A DNA stretch of 64,000 bases from Bryopsis sp. KO-2023. Its lineage: Eukaryota > Chlorophyta > Ulvophyceae > Bryopsidales > Bryopsidaceae. The position numbers and the translations under genes were made by a program. The notes below the pieces were generated by a model, which was not told the origin of the DNA, made no database searches, and saw nothing but the letters and a program-made list of their open reading frames with translations. This document shows, piece after piece, positions 10,772-21,786 of the stretch (position 1 is its first letter; every line of letters starts with the position of its first letter). The stretch covers positions 248,001-312,000 of the forward strand of contig BSYQ01000017.1 of assembly GCA_030272585.1 (NCBI GenBank). Direction: 5' to 3'.

Positions 10772-13700
10772 TGTGAAAGGAAAATCTCGAGACAGAATAG
10801 TTGGCTGAGAGAAGACAGGAACGCACACGGACAAAGAAACAACTGACCACAGAACTTGGGTGCTTCGAGGGGGAACCGGTATTTATGCAGCACAGACCAG
10901 GTTAGTTGCAACTTTTCCCGTCCGACGTAAGCCACTTTCAACAGCCTCCGTGCAAACGCTGGATTCACATCCGCGGTACCTTCTCCTGGAGCTGAACGAA
11001 TTGTGTGACGCTCTGTAGCTCTTCATGTACGGATACAAAAACTGTACTTTTCGATACTTCGAAGCAAATCGTTGTTGCGCTGCGTGAGCGATTCTTTCAA
11101 AACACGGTTGCAGGGTGAGTGCAATCTGGGTATGTCCTTACGTGAGCATCAACACCAGTGTTTGTGTTTTTCCGACAACTATTTTTTATTTTTATTTTTT
11201 TTTGTGTGTGTGAAAGCAATTGATCGATTTGTGATCTCGCTGACCCTCGTTGTGGCGGTGTGTCTCTATCCAGGTGATTGGACAAATTGAACCAAGCTTC
11301 AAAACGAGTTCCTTCCGAATAGCATGCAGTCAAGTGACTGATACGGATGGTGCAAGAAAGATGGTGGTTTTTCCGTCATGATGTCATATACATATATGTA
11401 ACGGGATGTAGACGAAACATATTAATAAATGCTCCTGAAAAATCATGTGAAACCCCATATTGAGAAACCTTTGTACACTGAATGTCCCACCCTCCAAAGC
11501 TTCTTTCTTTATTTCTTCTTCCCCTGACACAAAAACACAGAACCAAACATACATAAAAAATAAGTTAAGGGAAAGGTGGGGGGGCATTGTTCAACACATG
11601 TTGGAGCTGACGGCTCACTGTGCTTATAGAAACCCCAAATCCTATCCAACTGAGGTCAAGAATTTTCTCAACCCACTCAATTTTTTTTCCCTCAAGATGT
11701 GGCTTTTTTCTGTGATTTCAGACTGGTGAATTGGACAATGGTTGGTACCACAAGGTTTTTTTTCTTCTGTTGAATTTTTCTTATATTTACATGTTCTGCA
11801 TACAGGGGGTTTGAATGTTCTAGGGCAGTCCGACAGCTGCACACTGGTATGCACATTGCATTGGTATAGCTTCATTGCCAATTTTTCCCTATCATTCTTC
11901 CATTTCCATTGAAAATTCAAAACATTTGCATACAAATGTGGACTCCCCTCCCTTCTGTCTACCGCCTTTCCAAATCTCAATTTTGGAAAGCAGGCATATC
12001 GGGCCTTTCGGTGGGAGGACATGGACATGGTGTGGTGGAGGTTTGGAGCCCCCACAATTTAGATGAGCCAGTGGGCAGTGAAAGCGATCCAGTTCACCAC
12101 ACCTTGAAATTGATGGTTAATTCTGTTTCCGGATCCCAGTTATCTAATGGTTTGTTTTCAGCAGTGAACTCTTTGATTTGTTTGTTTGGTGAGTCGAGGT
12201 AACTGATGGGTGTGAAAATGTTGTTCAACCAACGAAGTTTTGGACTAAAAATCAAAATAATGAGAATGATGCCGACAATAATGGATTATTACTAAAAGCA
12301 CAGGGAACTTGTTCAACAATCTCCAGGGGAAGAATTTTATTTTATTTTTAAAATTCAAGCCAGAATCTTAAGGAACCAAAGCAATTTTTACAAACACTAT
12401 CTACAGCAGTTCCCAAAACTTCACAGATCCATAAGGCATCCACACAACCAACTTCAGATTGAAATCTGAAGATTTCAGAATCACAATGAAAAAAAGAGCA
12501 AAAGAAACGTCAAAGAACAGGCCCCTCGCTAATTCCTTTGGTAATTCCGCCACTGCAAAAATAAAAGTAAGCTTGAATCCTGTTCAACAATCGTTTCACC
12601 ACCTTGAGAAAAAAAAAATGATGGCCCCAAATGAAGAGAATTTTGAAATTTTTTTCACAGCAGCATTTACTGTCATATACTTCGATGTCCATTGAAATGA
12701 GTGATTCTTCCTTAAGAATCAAGCCACATGGATGATTCCCAAATCTTTCTTCCAATTGCTTTCTGTTCCTTGCTACACTTTCAACAGTTTCTCCCAGACA
12801 CACAGACCGACCTCCGCTGAAAAAAAACAGGCCCACGAGTACAGGCGCCAAAAAAAATAATAAATAAAATAACAATAAAAAAACAGGCAAATAAAAAAAA
12901 CCCAACGAAGTCACCATGAGAGAGATTAAATAATAATAAAAGAAAAAAAAATGATTGCAGAATTGAGGTATGATTCTGTGGTTGTCAAAGAAAAACTGCT
13001 GCTGCAAAATGATCCATGAAATCATACTTTGTTCCCCACCCTCGTGGGGATCCGCTTCAAGCGGCAGGGATTTTCTCGTTTTTGGCAGGCAGCCCATTCG
13101 AAACGTAAAGAAAAGAGTTGTTGGAACTCAAGACAACCCCTTTTTACTGGTAATATGTGAGATGGGTCTTTTTAGACTTTATCTTTGTGTTTTTTTCGTC
13201 GCGTCATGGGGGTGATGGCCTCCTTTTTCTGTTTTTTGTCGGTTCTAATCAAAAACTAAACAAATTTGTTTCGTTCAAACTGGGAGCCTGACCCCAGCTC
13301 TGGACTATTGCGGTGTGCGTTGTTCCATTTCACTGCACAATCCACTCAATTCATTGAAATACCTGCCACTGAAAAAAAATAAAAAAAAAGAGAAAAAAAA
13401 GAGAAGAAAGATTGGGGTTAATCTTTATCTCTCTTGATGTTGGAAAAAAAAAAAAAATGGAAGAAATTTGGGGTTGCTTTTGCCTCCACTGCATTCCCTG
13501 CAACAAAACAGTTGTTGAAACAAGCACTTTTGTATTGTTTCTTATTGAACGATTCCTTCAATCACATTGCCACCCCATCTGCTCTTTGGTTTTCTTTCCG
13601 TTGTTTCCTCCTGGCTTGATTCTGACAAAAAATCAGAATCAGTTTTTTTGGGCTGAGCCACCTTTGTCTTGCCTTATTTTCTGTTTCATTTTTCCCCACC

Positions 13701-14530
13701 AAACCTGCCCAAGTAATGCACTCAACCCCTCTTAACGCCACCAATGGAGGCCAATCAGTCAAACAATAAGTTGAACATCAGTTCCTTTCAAATAAGTTAT
13801 TATTTCTTTCACTTTGGTTACAGCAGCCAATTTCTCAACTCAGTCAAGACTGAAAGATTTCCAAGAATGGAGGTGGTCCAGGAAAGCTCTTGTTTTGCAA
13901 GGAGCGGGTTTTCTTTTCCCTTGGGGCACAAAATATACACAGCGTTTCAAAATATCAATCAGATCCTTTCTGTTTGATAGGAACAGATCCTGCCAGTCTG
14001 ACATATGTCCATGCATGGTAAACCAAAAGATCCCACAAAGTGGCTCCATCTCTCGAAATTAATGTAGCTTTAAATCAAATCAGCCTACTTACAGCCTTGG
14101 TCTTTACAATGGGCAGTCAACCCACGGTCTTCCAATTCAGTTCAGATCCTCCAGAAAATCACACAAAAAAACAACTCCTCCAACGTCGCTCGGTGGGAAA
14201 TCACATACAATGGCACGAAAAAAATCCGCACTGAGCAAATCAAAGAAAACCCGATGGAAACCCAAAAGTTTTTTTTTTCTCTGGTTTTGATCAGCTCGAT
14301 GTCGACTCGATCAGTTCTTCTTCAAGGTTCTATCTCGACACAACATCATCCACAAAAAACAAGTAGAAATACTTACATCCGCTATTTACAAGACAAAAAC
14401 TGGTCAACTAAAATGAGCAGTGCCGATCCCTGTCTGGCACATCTTTTTCGGATTCCCCATCCGCAATACAAAACAAAATTGCCTGAGCAAATTTCGTGAC
14501 AAATTTCTGCACTACCAGTGCTACCCATAA
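10772..14530. other. Long intergenic stretch with degenerate repeats
   Basis: No supported gene. The first 250 bases are the probable promoter of the Ala-rich gene. Around 13,600-13,720 and 14,080-14,240 the sequence resembles 17,000-17,080 and 28,340-28,490 (see the repeat entries). The remainder is AT-rich with homopolymer runs and short frames that show no domain. Confidence 0.5.
14080..14240 (+). repeat. Duplicated host segment, copy 1
   Basis: The sequence from ggtctttaca to cactgagc resembles 28,340-28,490 in the same orientation. Shared blocks are ggtctttaca, aacgtcgctcggt and gaaatcaca, with several indels between. It is an old duplication of non-coding DNA. The other copy lies directly beside the right end of the hAT-like element. 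Confidence 0.6.
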
Positions 14531-15502
14531 TCAGCAGGTAGTGCAAAACTCCTGGACGTCTTCGTCTTCACTGAATCGGCAAGCGCATCGAACCCCAATG
14601 TAATTAAAGCCATCGACCCTGACCGACGTGTCCGCTCCAGCAGCGACAAGCACATCCACAACATCGAATTTTCCATAGACAGAGGCCGTAAAAAGAAGTG
14701 TCAACTCTCCAAGCTTCAGTTTTTCATCGTTTGGATCAACCCCGGCTTCGATCAGAAGAGAAACGATGACAGTATCGCCTTGGAGCACAGCAAGTATGAT
14801 TGGGTTCAACAGTTCGGGGTCTGCGCCATTATTGAGGAGAGCCTTCGCGGAGGCTGGGTCTCCAAGAACTATGGTTCCAATAAGGGGAGTGGTGCCTTCC
14901 CTGACGAGATTGGGGTTGGCGCCCGCCTGTATAAGCACAGGAATCAAACCGGCTTCTCCGAAGATGACCGCAATCTCCAGCGGCGTCTTCTCGTTATCCC
15001 CGATTTTAATGGGAGCGTTCACGTCCGTCCGCCTAACGAGTGTGGACACTGCCCTCCTGTCGTTGTTGCTAATGGCAGACGCCAGCAACTACCAACACAG
15101 GAAAAGAAGCACTCAGTAGGCACGAAGGGGCTGCATACCTTCACTCACTCAAACCTGACCGCATCTTCAACAAGTTGTTGATCACAATCTCACAGCAAAA
15201 CACTGCTGCGTATGCATACCTCTTGATCGTTCGTCTGCCGCAACTTGCGTCCAAGGATCGGCACACTGGGCTGCTTCTGAAAGGCTGAAAGGTCGGAAAG
15301 CAATATCGTCACACCCAGCGAAAGCTGCACACAAACATGCCCAGACCGCAGACCGCAGACCGGACTTACCCTGTGTTTCTTTTTTCACGGACGCAGCGGC
15401 GTTTGCAATGTCTTTATCCATTCCTGGACTTGCGTTAACACTGCTTACGACGGCGAGGGAGAGAAGGATGCCTCCCACAACAAAACTCGTAAACCGAACC
15501 AT
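14531..15502 (-). CDS. Predicted secreted ankyrin-repeat protein
   Basis: Three exons (15502-15370, 15284-15220, 15088-14531) join in phase to give 251 residues. The N-terminus is a signal peptide (MVRFTSFVVGGILLSLAVV, cleavage near VNAS). A short linker follows, then about five ankyrin repeats from residue 70 to 225, each with the helix-turn-helix and a GA-PN/GADP turn (TPLEIAVIFGEAG, GADPELL, VSLLIEAGVDPN, VLVAAGADTS). The tail is short and Cys-rich (CAC, FCTTC). Ankyrin repeats bind other proteins and are usually cytosolic, so a signal peptide in front of them suggests export or a luminal place. The alternative is that the first exon is a targeting sequence for another compartment. The repeats are certain; the junctions are phase-consistent but inferred, and exon 2 has alternative acceptors. 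Confidence 0.7.
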
Positions 15503-17270
15503 TCCTGTTCAGGGCACGAAAAACACGTCCAAGAGCTGTCGACGGAGGGGCGGAGACTGAAGGTAGTGATGGGTGGCGGTTGAGGAAGGATAAGCGTGGC
15601 CAAGCATAAGTACTCTTACCAGGGGGGGTGCGTCAGCCAAAAATACGAAGATCTCTTATTAGTGCACCTGTCGCGCAATGGCTGCGAACTGTCCCATCAC
15701 TTTCCGCGCAGCTTCCATGCGGGTGCACTGCACCTTCCGACCATTCTCACTTCAAAATTGAGGAGACGAATTCAATCCTGGACTTCCCGAATTTTTTCGC
15801 TTAGTGTTGTATCTTGTGCTTGAATCGGCGCTTGAATATTTTCCGCATTTTCAGGGTTTGGGTCGTTTTCTTTTGACAGCAGTTTTCAGTGGGGGTTTGC
15901 CGCCGTTTCAGTGGCGGTGGTTTTGATTGGTTGAGAGCAGAAGTGAGTCATCGTTTGGTTTGCGAACAGGCGCCTTAGTGTTTTCTGTTACCTTGTGGTC
16001 GTTTCTGTTTGAAGGCAGAGAGCCGATAAGATTGAGGGGGTCAGCATTAGGATGTCGGGGAGGTTGGGCTGTGATTCACAGCCTGTGAATTTGACAGGGA
16101 TGAGTCATCGGTGGCATTATTTCTCAACATGGGAGTTTTAGATGAAGTTGTAGAAAGCAAGGACTCTTTCTCTGTTGCACGCGAGAGCATGCCTACCGTT
16201 TTGACTCTTATTTTGTCGATGTTCATCTTCTATCCATGATTAGTTTTGTTGGTCTGTCCTGCATGCATATGTCGATCCTGTTTATTGCGCAAAGCACCAG
16301 ATCCACCATCTTTGCATCAAAAAAGAAAAGTTATAACTAGTTATAATTAGTTCGCCCCCCCGCCTAGGACGAGAGCCAGTGGTACCACAAGAGGTTTTCA
16401 CACACGTTCTTCACACAAACCAGCCGAAAAAAAAGAACAAAAAGAAAGCCAAAAAATCAAGAACAAAAAGAAAGTGTGGCGGTTCTTACACAATCAAACA
16501 GCACACAATGATTTCTCCTGAGCCACGTTGATTCACAAACGCTATCATATTACATACACTTTACACCCACAAACATGCACCACCACCACCCCACCGAAAC
16601 AAGGCAAAACAGAACAAAAGACACACAAAATAAACACACACAAATGTGCAGCAACACAAAAACAAAGAATTGATAGACCACCGCAGCAGTCCCGAGCTGG
16701 GTTTTGTTTTTTACATCTGACCATTGAGCTTTTTTTTGACTCTGAATTGCTTGTTTTTGAGAAAGTAATTGATGACCTGGGGGGAAGTCTGTCTGCCTTG
16801 TTGTTGAGCTGGGAAGCAAGTTGGGTTTGCCTTTGTGTACCCGCTGCAATCGGTGTAATGTAAATGTTGTTTGTTTGTTTGCAATCGGTGCCATGACATC
16901 GTTTTTGAAATGTCACTTCAATTTGCTCTCTCAAGACTCTTGTTTTTGACTTTAATTCAACCCCAAAGTTCGTTTCCACTGTGATTCCTTTCTGCTTGAT
17001 TTTCAGCCACCGTTCTTAAAACACCTTCTTTTCTGTTGGATTGTTTCCACCGAGTCATGCCAAGTACTGCTTCGTTTCTTTCAGCCCCCGAGTTTTCGCA
17101 TCACACTTTTTTTTTTTTCCTTAAAATATTTATCATACTTTTATTTTTGTTTTATTTTTATCATATGATAAATACTGAACTATTTTTTTCAGGCATTCCC
17201 CCGTCCTAGACACGGCAAACTGTTCACTGCTGCACAAAGTGTCCATTTTTTAACAAAGAATCACTTGGTT
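15503..17270. other. Intergenic, includes an old duplicated segment
   Basis: No supported gene. It contains copy 1 of the 16.0-16.7 kb duplication listed separately. Adjacent sequence up to the hAT-like element partly resembles 13.5-13.75 kb, so the transposon landed in already repetitive DNA. Confidence 0.5.
16030..16670 (+). repeat. Duplicated segment, copy 1 (partner 32,405-33,160)
   Basis: Collinear blocks match 32,405-33,160 on the same strand: gagggggtcagcattaggat, gttggtctgt, catatgtcgatcct, the gttcttacaca block, and catattacatacactttaca. Substitutions and indels are frequent, so the duplication is old. No open frame is conserved between the copies. Confidence 0.7.
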
Positions 17271-17278
17271 TTTCGAAC

Positions 17279-17728
17279 CAGGGTTGCCGAAAACGTATTA
17301 TACTTTAATACGTCGTCAATATTATACGAGTATTATACGTTAAGGACATTTAATACGTGAAAAATACGCGAAAAATAAGCGAAGAAAAAAAGAGATAATT
17401 CCACATTCTCAGCATTCTTTCACAACATATGATTAACTTGATCATCAGTGAAATCCCAATTTCACTCATCTTCACCGACAACACCACCACAAGCAGTAGC
17501 ACCCAGGGTTGCCGAAAACGTATTATACTTTAATACGTCGTCAATATTATACGAGTATTATACGTTGAGGACATTTAATACGTGAAAAATACGCGAAAAA
17601 CAAGCGAAGAAAAAAAGAGATAATTCCACATTCTCAGCATTCTTTCACAACATATGATTAACTTGATCATCAGTGAAATCCCAATTTCACTCATCTTCAC
17701 CGACAACACCACCACAAGCAGTAGCACC
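17279..17728 (+). repeat. Tandem duplication of 225 bp at the hAT left end
   Basis: Two head-to-tail units, 17,279-17,503 and 17,504-17,728, differ at only about two positions that I could find. Each unit begins with the CAGGGTTGC terminus, so the transposon has two potential left ends. Only the outer one abuts the target duplication. Confidence 0.9.
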
Positions 17729-18028
17729 ACCCTGATCTCCCCCACAGCTTGCAACTTCTGTCCACATAACTTCATCATCACACCACTCAAGCCTATCTGG
17801 CTCCCAAGCACCGAAACTTTTGGCCAGCAAGGACCTCGATGTGCTTGCGCACGTCAGCCTTCATAATATATATATAAAGGTTGAATAAAAGGAAATCCGA
17901 ATGAACAACTAGGTCTTGTTGTGATTCCTTTTTTCACCACATTTAGCTTGTTGATGTTATGGACAGACATATAATTTACGTAAATATTTCCATCCGTTCT
18001 GACTTTCAGTTCCCTCTTTCACCCTTAC

Positions 18029-18123
18029 TTCCTTCGACTGCTACGTTTTCTTCCACACCCAGAGATCGAAAAACCTTTACAGAAATGTAACCCTCGTTTA
18101 ACCCTTCAAACAAATAGTGCCAA
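18029..18123 (-). repeat. DIRS-like element split repeat B2 (outer)
   Basis: 95 bp, same sequence as 18,425-18,519. It marks the 3' end of the element. A 135-bp spacer separates it from A2. Confidence 0.85.
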
Positions 18124-18258
18124 TTTCTGCCAAATTGTGCATCCCAAGCACCACAAAAGTAAATCAAAAATGTCCCTATTAGCTCTATAAAAACTCCCAA
18201 ATCCCACCAAAAAATAATCTCCAAAAAAGGGAGGGAAGAACACAGTTCCGGGATGGGT

Positions 18259-18424
18259 GAAAAACCGAGTAAAGAAAGACCAACTGAGTGAGCTTAAGAA
18301 CCCAAACTACTGAGATCCAAAACTCCAAAAGATACCCCTACAGGCCACCTCAGCAATCAGTCCTTTCAATCGTCCCACCCTAAAACTCCGCAAAAGGAAC
18401 CGCGCTTCCTGCGGAACCGTAAAT
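18259..18424 (-). repeat. DIRS-like element split repeat A2
   Basis: 166 bp, same sequence as 27,900-28,065. It abuts B1 exactly at 18,424/18,425. Confidence 0.88.
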
Positions 18425-18519
18425 TTCCTTCGACTGCTACGTTTTCTTCCACACCCAGAGATCGAAAAACCTTTACAGAAATGTAACCCTCGTTTAACCC
18501 TTCAAACAAATAGTGCCAA
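18425..18519 (-). repeat. DIRS-like element split repeat B1 (inner)
   Basis: 95 bp, same sequence as the outer copy at 18,029-18,123. It starts just downstream of the recombinase stop codon in element orientation. Confidence 0.85.
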
Positions 18520-18555
18520 AAAAACAAAGCACCTAAAAATAGAACGCACGTTCAT

Positions 18556-21500
18556 TTAAACTGGCGAAAACACCGCCCCCAACTCACGCCGAAGCTGTTC
18601 CGCGGGGAGCACCATCCAGCCAAAAACACGAAAATCCCAAGGCGAAGGTTGTCGCTGACGATTGATATACTGAAAAATCGCCTGGGAAGAAGGCGACCAA
18701 CCGCCCCAATCGCATAGCTTCGGTAATGGCACGAGCAAATTAAACGCACTGGAAACCCCCGTGCGACGAACCGCATGATGCGTATGGTCGGAACCATGAT
18801 CCTTCATCACCCGTGCAAACCAACGTGCTACACTCCCTGCTGTCGGCACACTTGGATCACCAGGCAAAAACCAGAACTGCTCTGTCGTATCGCCATGACC
18901 TTCCCAATCGCGCACCCGAAAATCCTCATAACGATCCAAAACCGCAGCCAACTCAAGAAACCCACGGCAGTCGAATCTCCTGACTCGCAAACAATCCGAG
19001 GTTTGGCCCTTCGCCTTGAAACGCCGTTCTGTGAAAGTCACCGACGAAGAATCCCACTTATAGTCACCGACCCGAGTATCAAAACTCGAATCGGCGCGCG
19101 AAAAAAATATCACATCCAAAATACAAATCAAATAGGGACGAATGCTTTCCGCATCGTTCCCAACCAAACCCTTCTTGGCCCACGACCACAACCAGTCCAT
19201 GGGAAAGTCTCTGGGCTGTGGTTCCTTAGCTTCTGAAGGAACCTTAATGAGCCAAGCTTGTTTCAGCCGAGCCGTCAAGGAGTCATGTGCAGAGAATGTA
19301 GATCCGAGCCAGCGGTGAACCGTACTGATTGCGGAAAGATAGTTGCTCATGGACTTCGGCGCCACTCTCCCTTCATTTCGAAGAAACAGGATATAAGCAT
19401 AAATGCGAACAGAGCGAGCCGGCACACAGCACCAACCTCTCGACCTAGCGAAACCCAGCCATTTTCGAAAGCGCATCCAAATAGATCTCCGACCTCCTGG
19501 GCTGTTCGATAATGCTAAGTCGCCAAACAGCTCTCTGCGTTCGATATCCGACAATTCTCCAAACTGAGGTAGCGTCTCGTCGGTCCAATCGACGCATCCC
19601 TCCAATTCACCCCATAGCTCCTGAAGCCACACCTCGTCTTGCGAATCACGCCCACCATGACATTCCAACGGCCCTGGGGAAATGGTTCGTCCTCTCGGCC
19701 CAATGGGGGCAGTAACGGGTTGGCCCACGCTGGAATCACTGCATACTCCTGAAACAATTCGAACATCGGCCAAAACCAAGGGGCTGACGGCCACAAGGGC
19801 ATCAACACAGTGGCGGTTACCTGAGGGAATGAGCGCAGCAGGTCCCCCAACTGCGAAAGCAGACGAATCGGTGGATGACACCACGCGTGGCCCTGGTCCC
19901 AATCCAAGGCACTGAACGCCTCGTTCTCCGCCATCGGATCGCCCCATTCCGCATTGTAACGAAACACCACCTTGCTCCATTGCGACGCAAATCTGTCCAG
20001 ATCGAACGGTCCCCACCATCGGTTGAACTGATTCAACCACTTCCGATTGATTAAGTAATCCTCCTCCGAAATATTCGTTCTCGACAATTTGTCCGCCCAC
20101 ACATTCTCCTTCGAGGGAATCCACTCCGGTTGCAGAGCAATCTTTCGAGACTCCAAAACTCGATACAACAACCTGAGTGGTCCCATCAGCCTTGGGCTCC
20201 GCGTCGTCATCTTCAACAAGATCGATAACACCACCTGTGAATCGGTTACCAGGCGAACTGTTCGATTTTCCAAGGAACCATGGAACGCGCGAATCGCTGC
20301 CTCCACAGCTCTCAACTCGAGCACATTTATATGCTCGCTCTTTTCGTCGTGCGACCAAATGCCCCGTGCCAGGACAGGAACGCTTCCCTTGGCCAATGGA
20401 TCCACCAGGTGGGACCCCCAACCACTCATCGACGCATCGGTATAAAGACTGATCGTCGCTGGGACCTTCCAATAAACCGATGATGTGTGACGCTCGTTCA
20501 TCACACTCCACACCGCCAGATCCTCCTTCGTCTCCGATGATAACTCGATTAAGGATGCCCAAGTCGCTCCCAGGGTCATATCCCAAAATAGGCTCCTGAG
20601 GTGGTATCTCGCCAATGGAATCGCCAGGCCCAAACTCTGACACCAACCCGCAAATCTCGCTAACCTTCTCTTGGGGACTTTCCTCATCTCTTTCAACAAC
20701 CGCGCCTCCTTGTGGATCCGAGCAATCTTTTCCGGCGGTGCGATCACCAGACCCTGCGCTGTATCGATTATTAGGCCCAAATGACGAAAGTACTGCACCG
20801 CTATCCACTGGCACTTCTTTTCCTTCCACCGCAACTGCAAATCCATCAGGATCCCTCTGATCAACTCCCCCAACTTGGTCGCTGCCAGTTCGCTGCTCAT
20901 TGCTCCAGCAAAGTCGTCCAAGTAGGGAGCTATCGTCGGCGCTGGGTTGCTCATCCAATACCTCCTCAATCCTGGGGACGTCGGACATTTCCACCTCGAT
21001 ATTCTGGGCGCTCGTAGAAAAGATACAACCGCTCGCATCACCTTCGTGAAAATCGCTGGGGCATTCACGAACCCGAACATCAGAGCTGGGAACTCGTAAG
21101 TCACTCCCTCGATGATCGCACAGAAGAAGCGGACCTCTGACTCCCGAAACCTGATGTTGAAGTAAGCGTCCTCCAAATCCCAGGCCACGATCCAATCCTG
21201 CGGTTGCAGACGAGGGAGAAAAGAACGGAGGGTCTCGTATTTTACCGATAATTTGCGGCAAAAGGAGTTCACAAACCGAAGATCGACGCACAACCTGTGG
21301 CCGACCACGACGTCGTCTACCTTCTTTTCGACCAAGAAAGCGCGGGACACGTAATCCTTGCAACGCGCTTCCCTCATCGCCCCGCACCGTAAATACCGCT
21401 CCTTCAACTCGTTCCAAGCGCCTTTCAATGCTGTTGGAATGCGCGAGTTGCCATGGTGAAACTTCGGCGGCTCGGACGAAATCCAGTTCGGAACTACCCC

Positions 21501-21786
21501 CTGATCGAGCCACGAGAGAACCGTCGGATTGGCCCCTATCTCGCGCCACGCCTTGAGGGCTCCCCGAATTCTGTTGAACCGAAAATTCCGGGAATGAATC
21601 TGCACTCCGTCCACCCACATCACTTGAACTCCGCTCCTGAACTCGCAGCTCCTTCAACGCTTCCGCAATTTCCAACGCTGCCCTAGAAGCCTTGGTTCTG
21701 CCCATGAGCTCCACCTCTATTACCCAAAGGCTGAAGGTTGGGGTTCGCTCGACCTCTGCCTCGCTGCGAAAACTGACGACCACCAA
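18556..21786 (-). CDS. DIRS-like element: tyrosine recombinase frame
   Basis: A long open frame whose last 330 residues are a tyrosine recombinase of the phage-integrase type, the enzyme that inserts DIRS-order elements through a circular DNA intermediate. Visible parts are a helical SAM-like N-domain (SIWMRFRKWLGFARSRGW), the first catalytic Arg region (FFSRADSSFDTR), the HxxR box (HHAVRRTG) and a late Tyr (IFQYINRQ). The part upstream of about 19,550 overlaps the reverse transcriptase frame for some 2 kb. It is Ser/Gly/Glu-rich and may be only a by-product of that frame. Extensive overlap of the recombinase and polymerase frames is known for DIRS1-group elements. The true start of the recombinase is not fixed. 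Confidence 0.75.
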   Translation of the reverse strand: MVVVSFRSEAEVERTPTFSLWVIEVELMGRTKASRAALEIAEALKELRVQERSSSDVGGRSADSFPEFSVQQNSGSPQGVARDRGQSDGSLVARSGGSSELDFVRAAEVSPWQLAHSNSIERRLERVEGAVFTVRGDEGSALQGLRVPRFLGRKEGRRRRGRPQVVRRSSVCELLLPQIIGKIRDPPFFSPSSATAGLDRGLGFGGRLLQHQVSGVRGPLLLCDHRGSDLRVPSSDVRVRECPSDFHEGDASGCIFSTSAQNIEVEMSDVPRIEEVLDEQPSADDSSLLGRLCWSNEQRTGSDQVGGVDQRDPDGFAVAVEGKEVPVDSGAVLSSFGPNNRYSAGSGDRTAGKDCSDPQGGAVVERDEESPQEKVSEICGLVSEFGPGDSIGEIPPQEPILGYDPGSDLGILNRVIIGDEGGSGGVECDERASHIIGLLEGPSDDQSLYRCVDEWLGVPPGGSIGQGKRSCPGTGHLVARRKERAYKCARVESCGGSDSRVPWFLGKSNSSPGNRFTGGVIDLVEDDDAEPKADGTTQVVVSSFGVSKDCSATGVDSLEGECVGGQIVENEYFGGGLLNQSEVVESVQPMVGTVRSGQICVAMEQGGVSLQCGMGRSDGGERGVQCLGLGPGPRVVSSTDSSAFAVGGPAALIPSGNRHCVDALVAVSPLVLADVRIVSGVCSDSSVGQPVTAPIGPRGRTISPGPLECHGGRDSQDEVWLQELWGELEGCVDWTDETLPQFGELSDIERRELFGDLALSNSPGGRRSIWMRFRKWLGFARSRGWCCVPARSVRIYAYILFLRNEGRVAPKSMSNYLSAISTVHRWLGSTFSAHDSLTARLKQAWLIKVPSEAKEPQPRDFPMDWLWSWAKKGLVGNDAESIRPYLICILDVIFFSRADSSFDTRVGDYKWDSSSVTFTERRFKAKGQTSDCLRVRRFDCRGFLELAAVLDRYEDFRVRDWEGHGDTTEQFWFLPGDPSVPTAGSVARWFARVMKDHGSDHTHHAVRRTGVSSAFNLLVPLPKLCDWGGWSPSSQAIFQYINRQRQPSPWDFRVFGWMVLPAEQLRRELGAVFSPV
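19515..21623 (-). CDS. DIRS-like element: reverse transcriptase-RNase H
   Basis: About 700 residues. The reverse transcriptase palm is clear: LCVDLRFVNSF, WDLEDAYFNIRF, FGFVNAPAIFTKVM and the catalytic box YLDDFAG, followed by an RNase H domain (LYTDASMSGWG, LELRAVEAAIRAF, VTDSQVVLSILL). The YLDD and the RNase H spacing are typical of DIRS-order polymerases rather than Ty3 polymerases. This is the replicating enzyme of the element. It overlaps the recombinase frame on the same strand. Confidence 0.88.
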   Translation of the reverse strand: MMWVDGVQIHSRNFRFNRIRGALKAWREIGANPTVLSWLDQGVVPNWISSEPPKFHHGNSRIPTALKGAWNELKERYLRCGAMREARCKDYVSRAFLVEKKVDDVVVGHRLCVDLRFVNSFCRKLSVKYETLRSFLPRLQPQDWIVAWDLEDAYFNIRFRESEVRFFCAIIEGVTYEFPALMFGFVNAPAIFTKVMRAVVSFLRAPRISRWKCPTSPGLRRYWMSNPAPTIAPYLDDFAGAMSSELAATKLGELIRGILMDLQLRWKEKKCQWIAVQYFRHLGLIIDTAQGLVIAPPEKIARIHKEARLLKEMRKVPKRRLARFAGWCQSLGLAIPLARYHLRSLFWDMTLGATWASLIELSSETKEDLAVWSVMNERHTSSVYWKVPATISLYTDASMSGWGSHLVDPLAKGSVPVLARGIWSHDEKSEHINVLELRAVEAAIRAFHGSLENRTVRLVTDSQVVLSILLKMTTRSPRLMGPLRLLYRVLESRKIALQPEWIPSKENVWADKLSRTNISEEDYLINRKWLNQFNRWWGPFDLDRFASQWSKVVFRYNAEWGDPMAENEAFSALDWDQGHAWCHPPIRLLSQLGDLLRSFPQVTATVLMPLWPSAPWFWPMFELFQEYAVIPAWANPLLPPLGREDEPFPQGRWNVMVGVIRKTRCGFRSYGVNWRDASIGPTRRYLSLENCRISNAESCLAT

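Noticed and set aside
17654-17866. Short frame inside the hAT-like element, considered as a transposase remnant
   Set aside because: No BED zinc finger or hAT dimerisation motif; the frame is short and Thr/Ser-rich.
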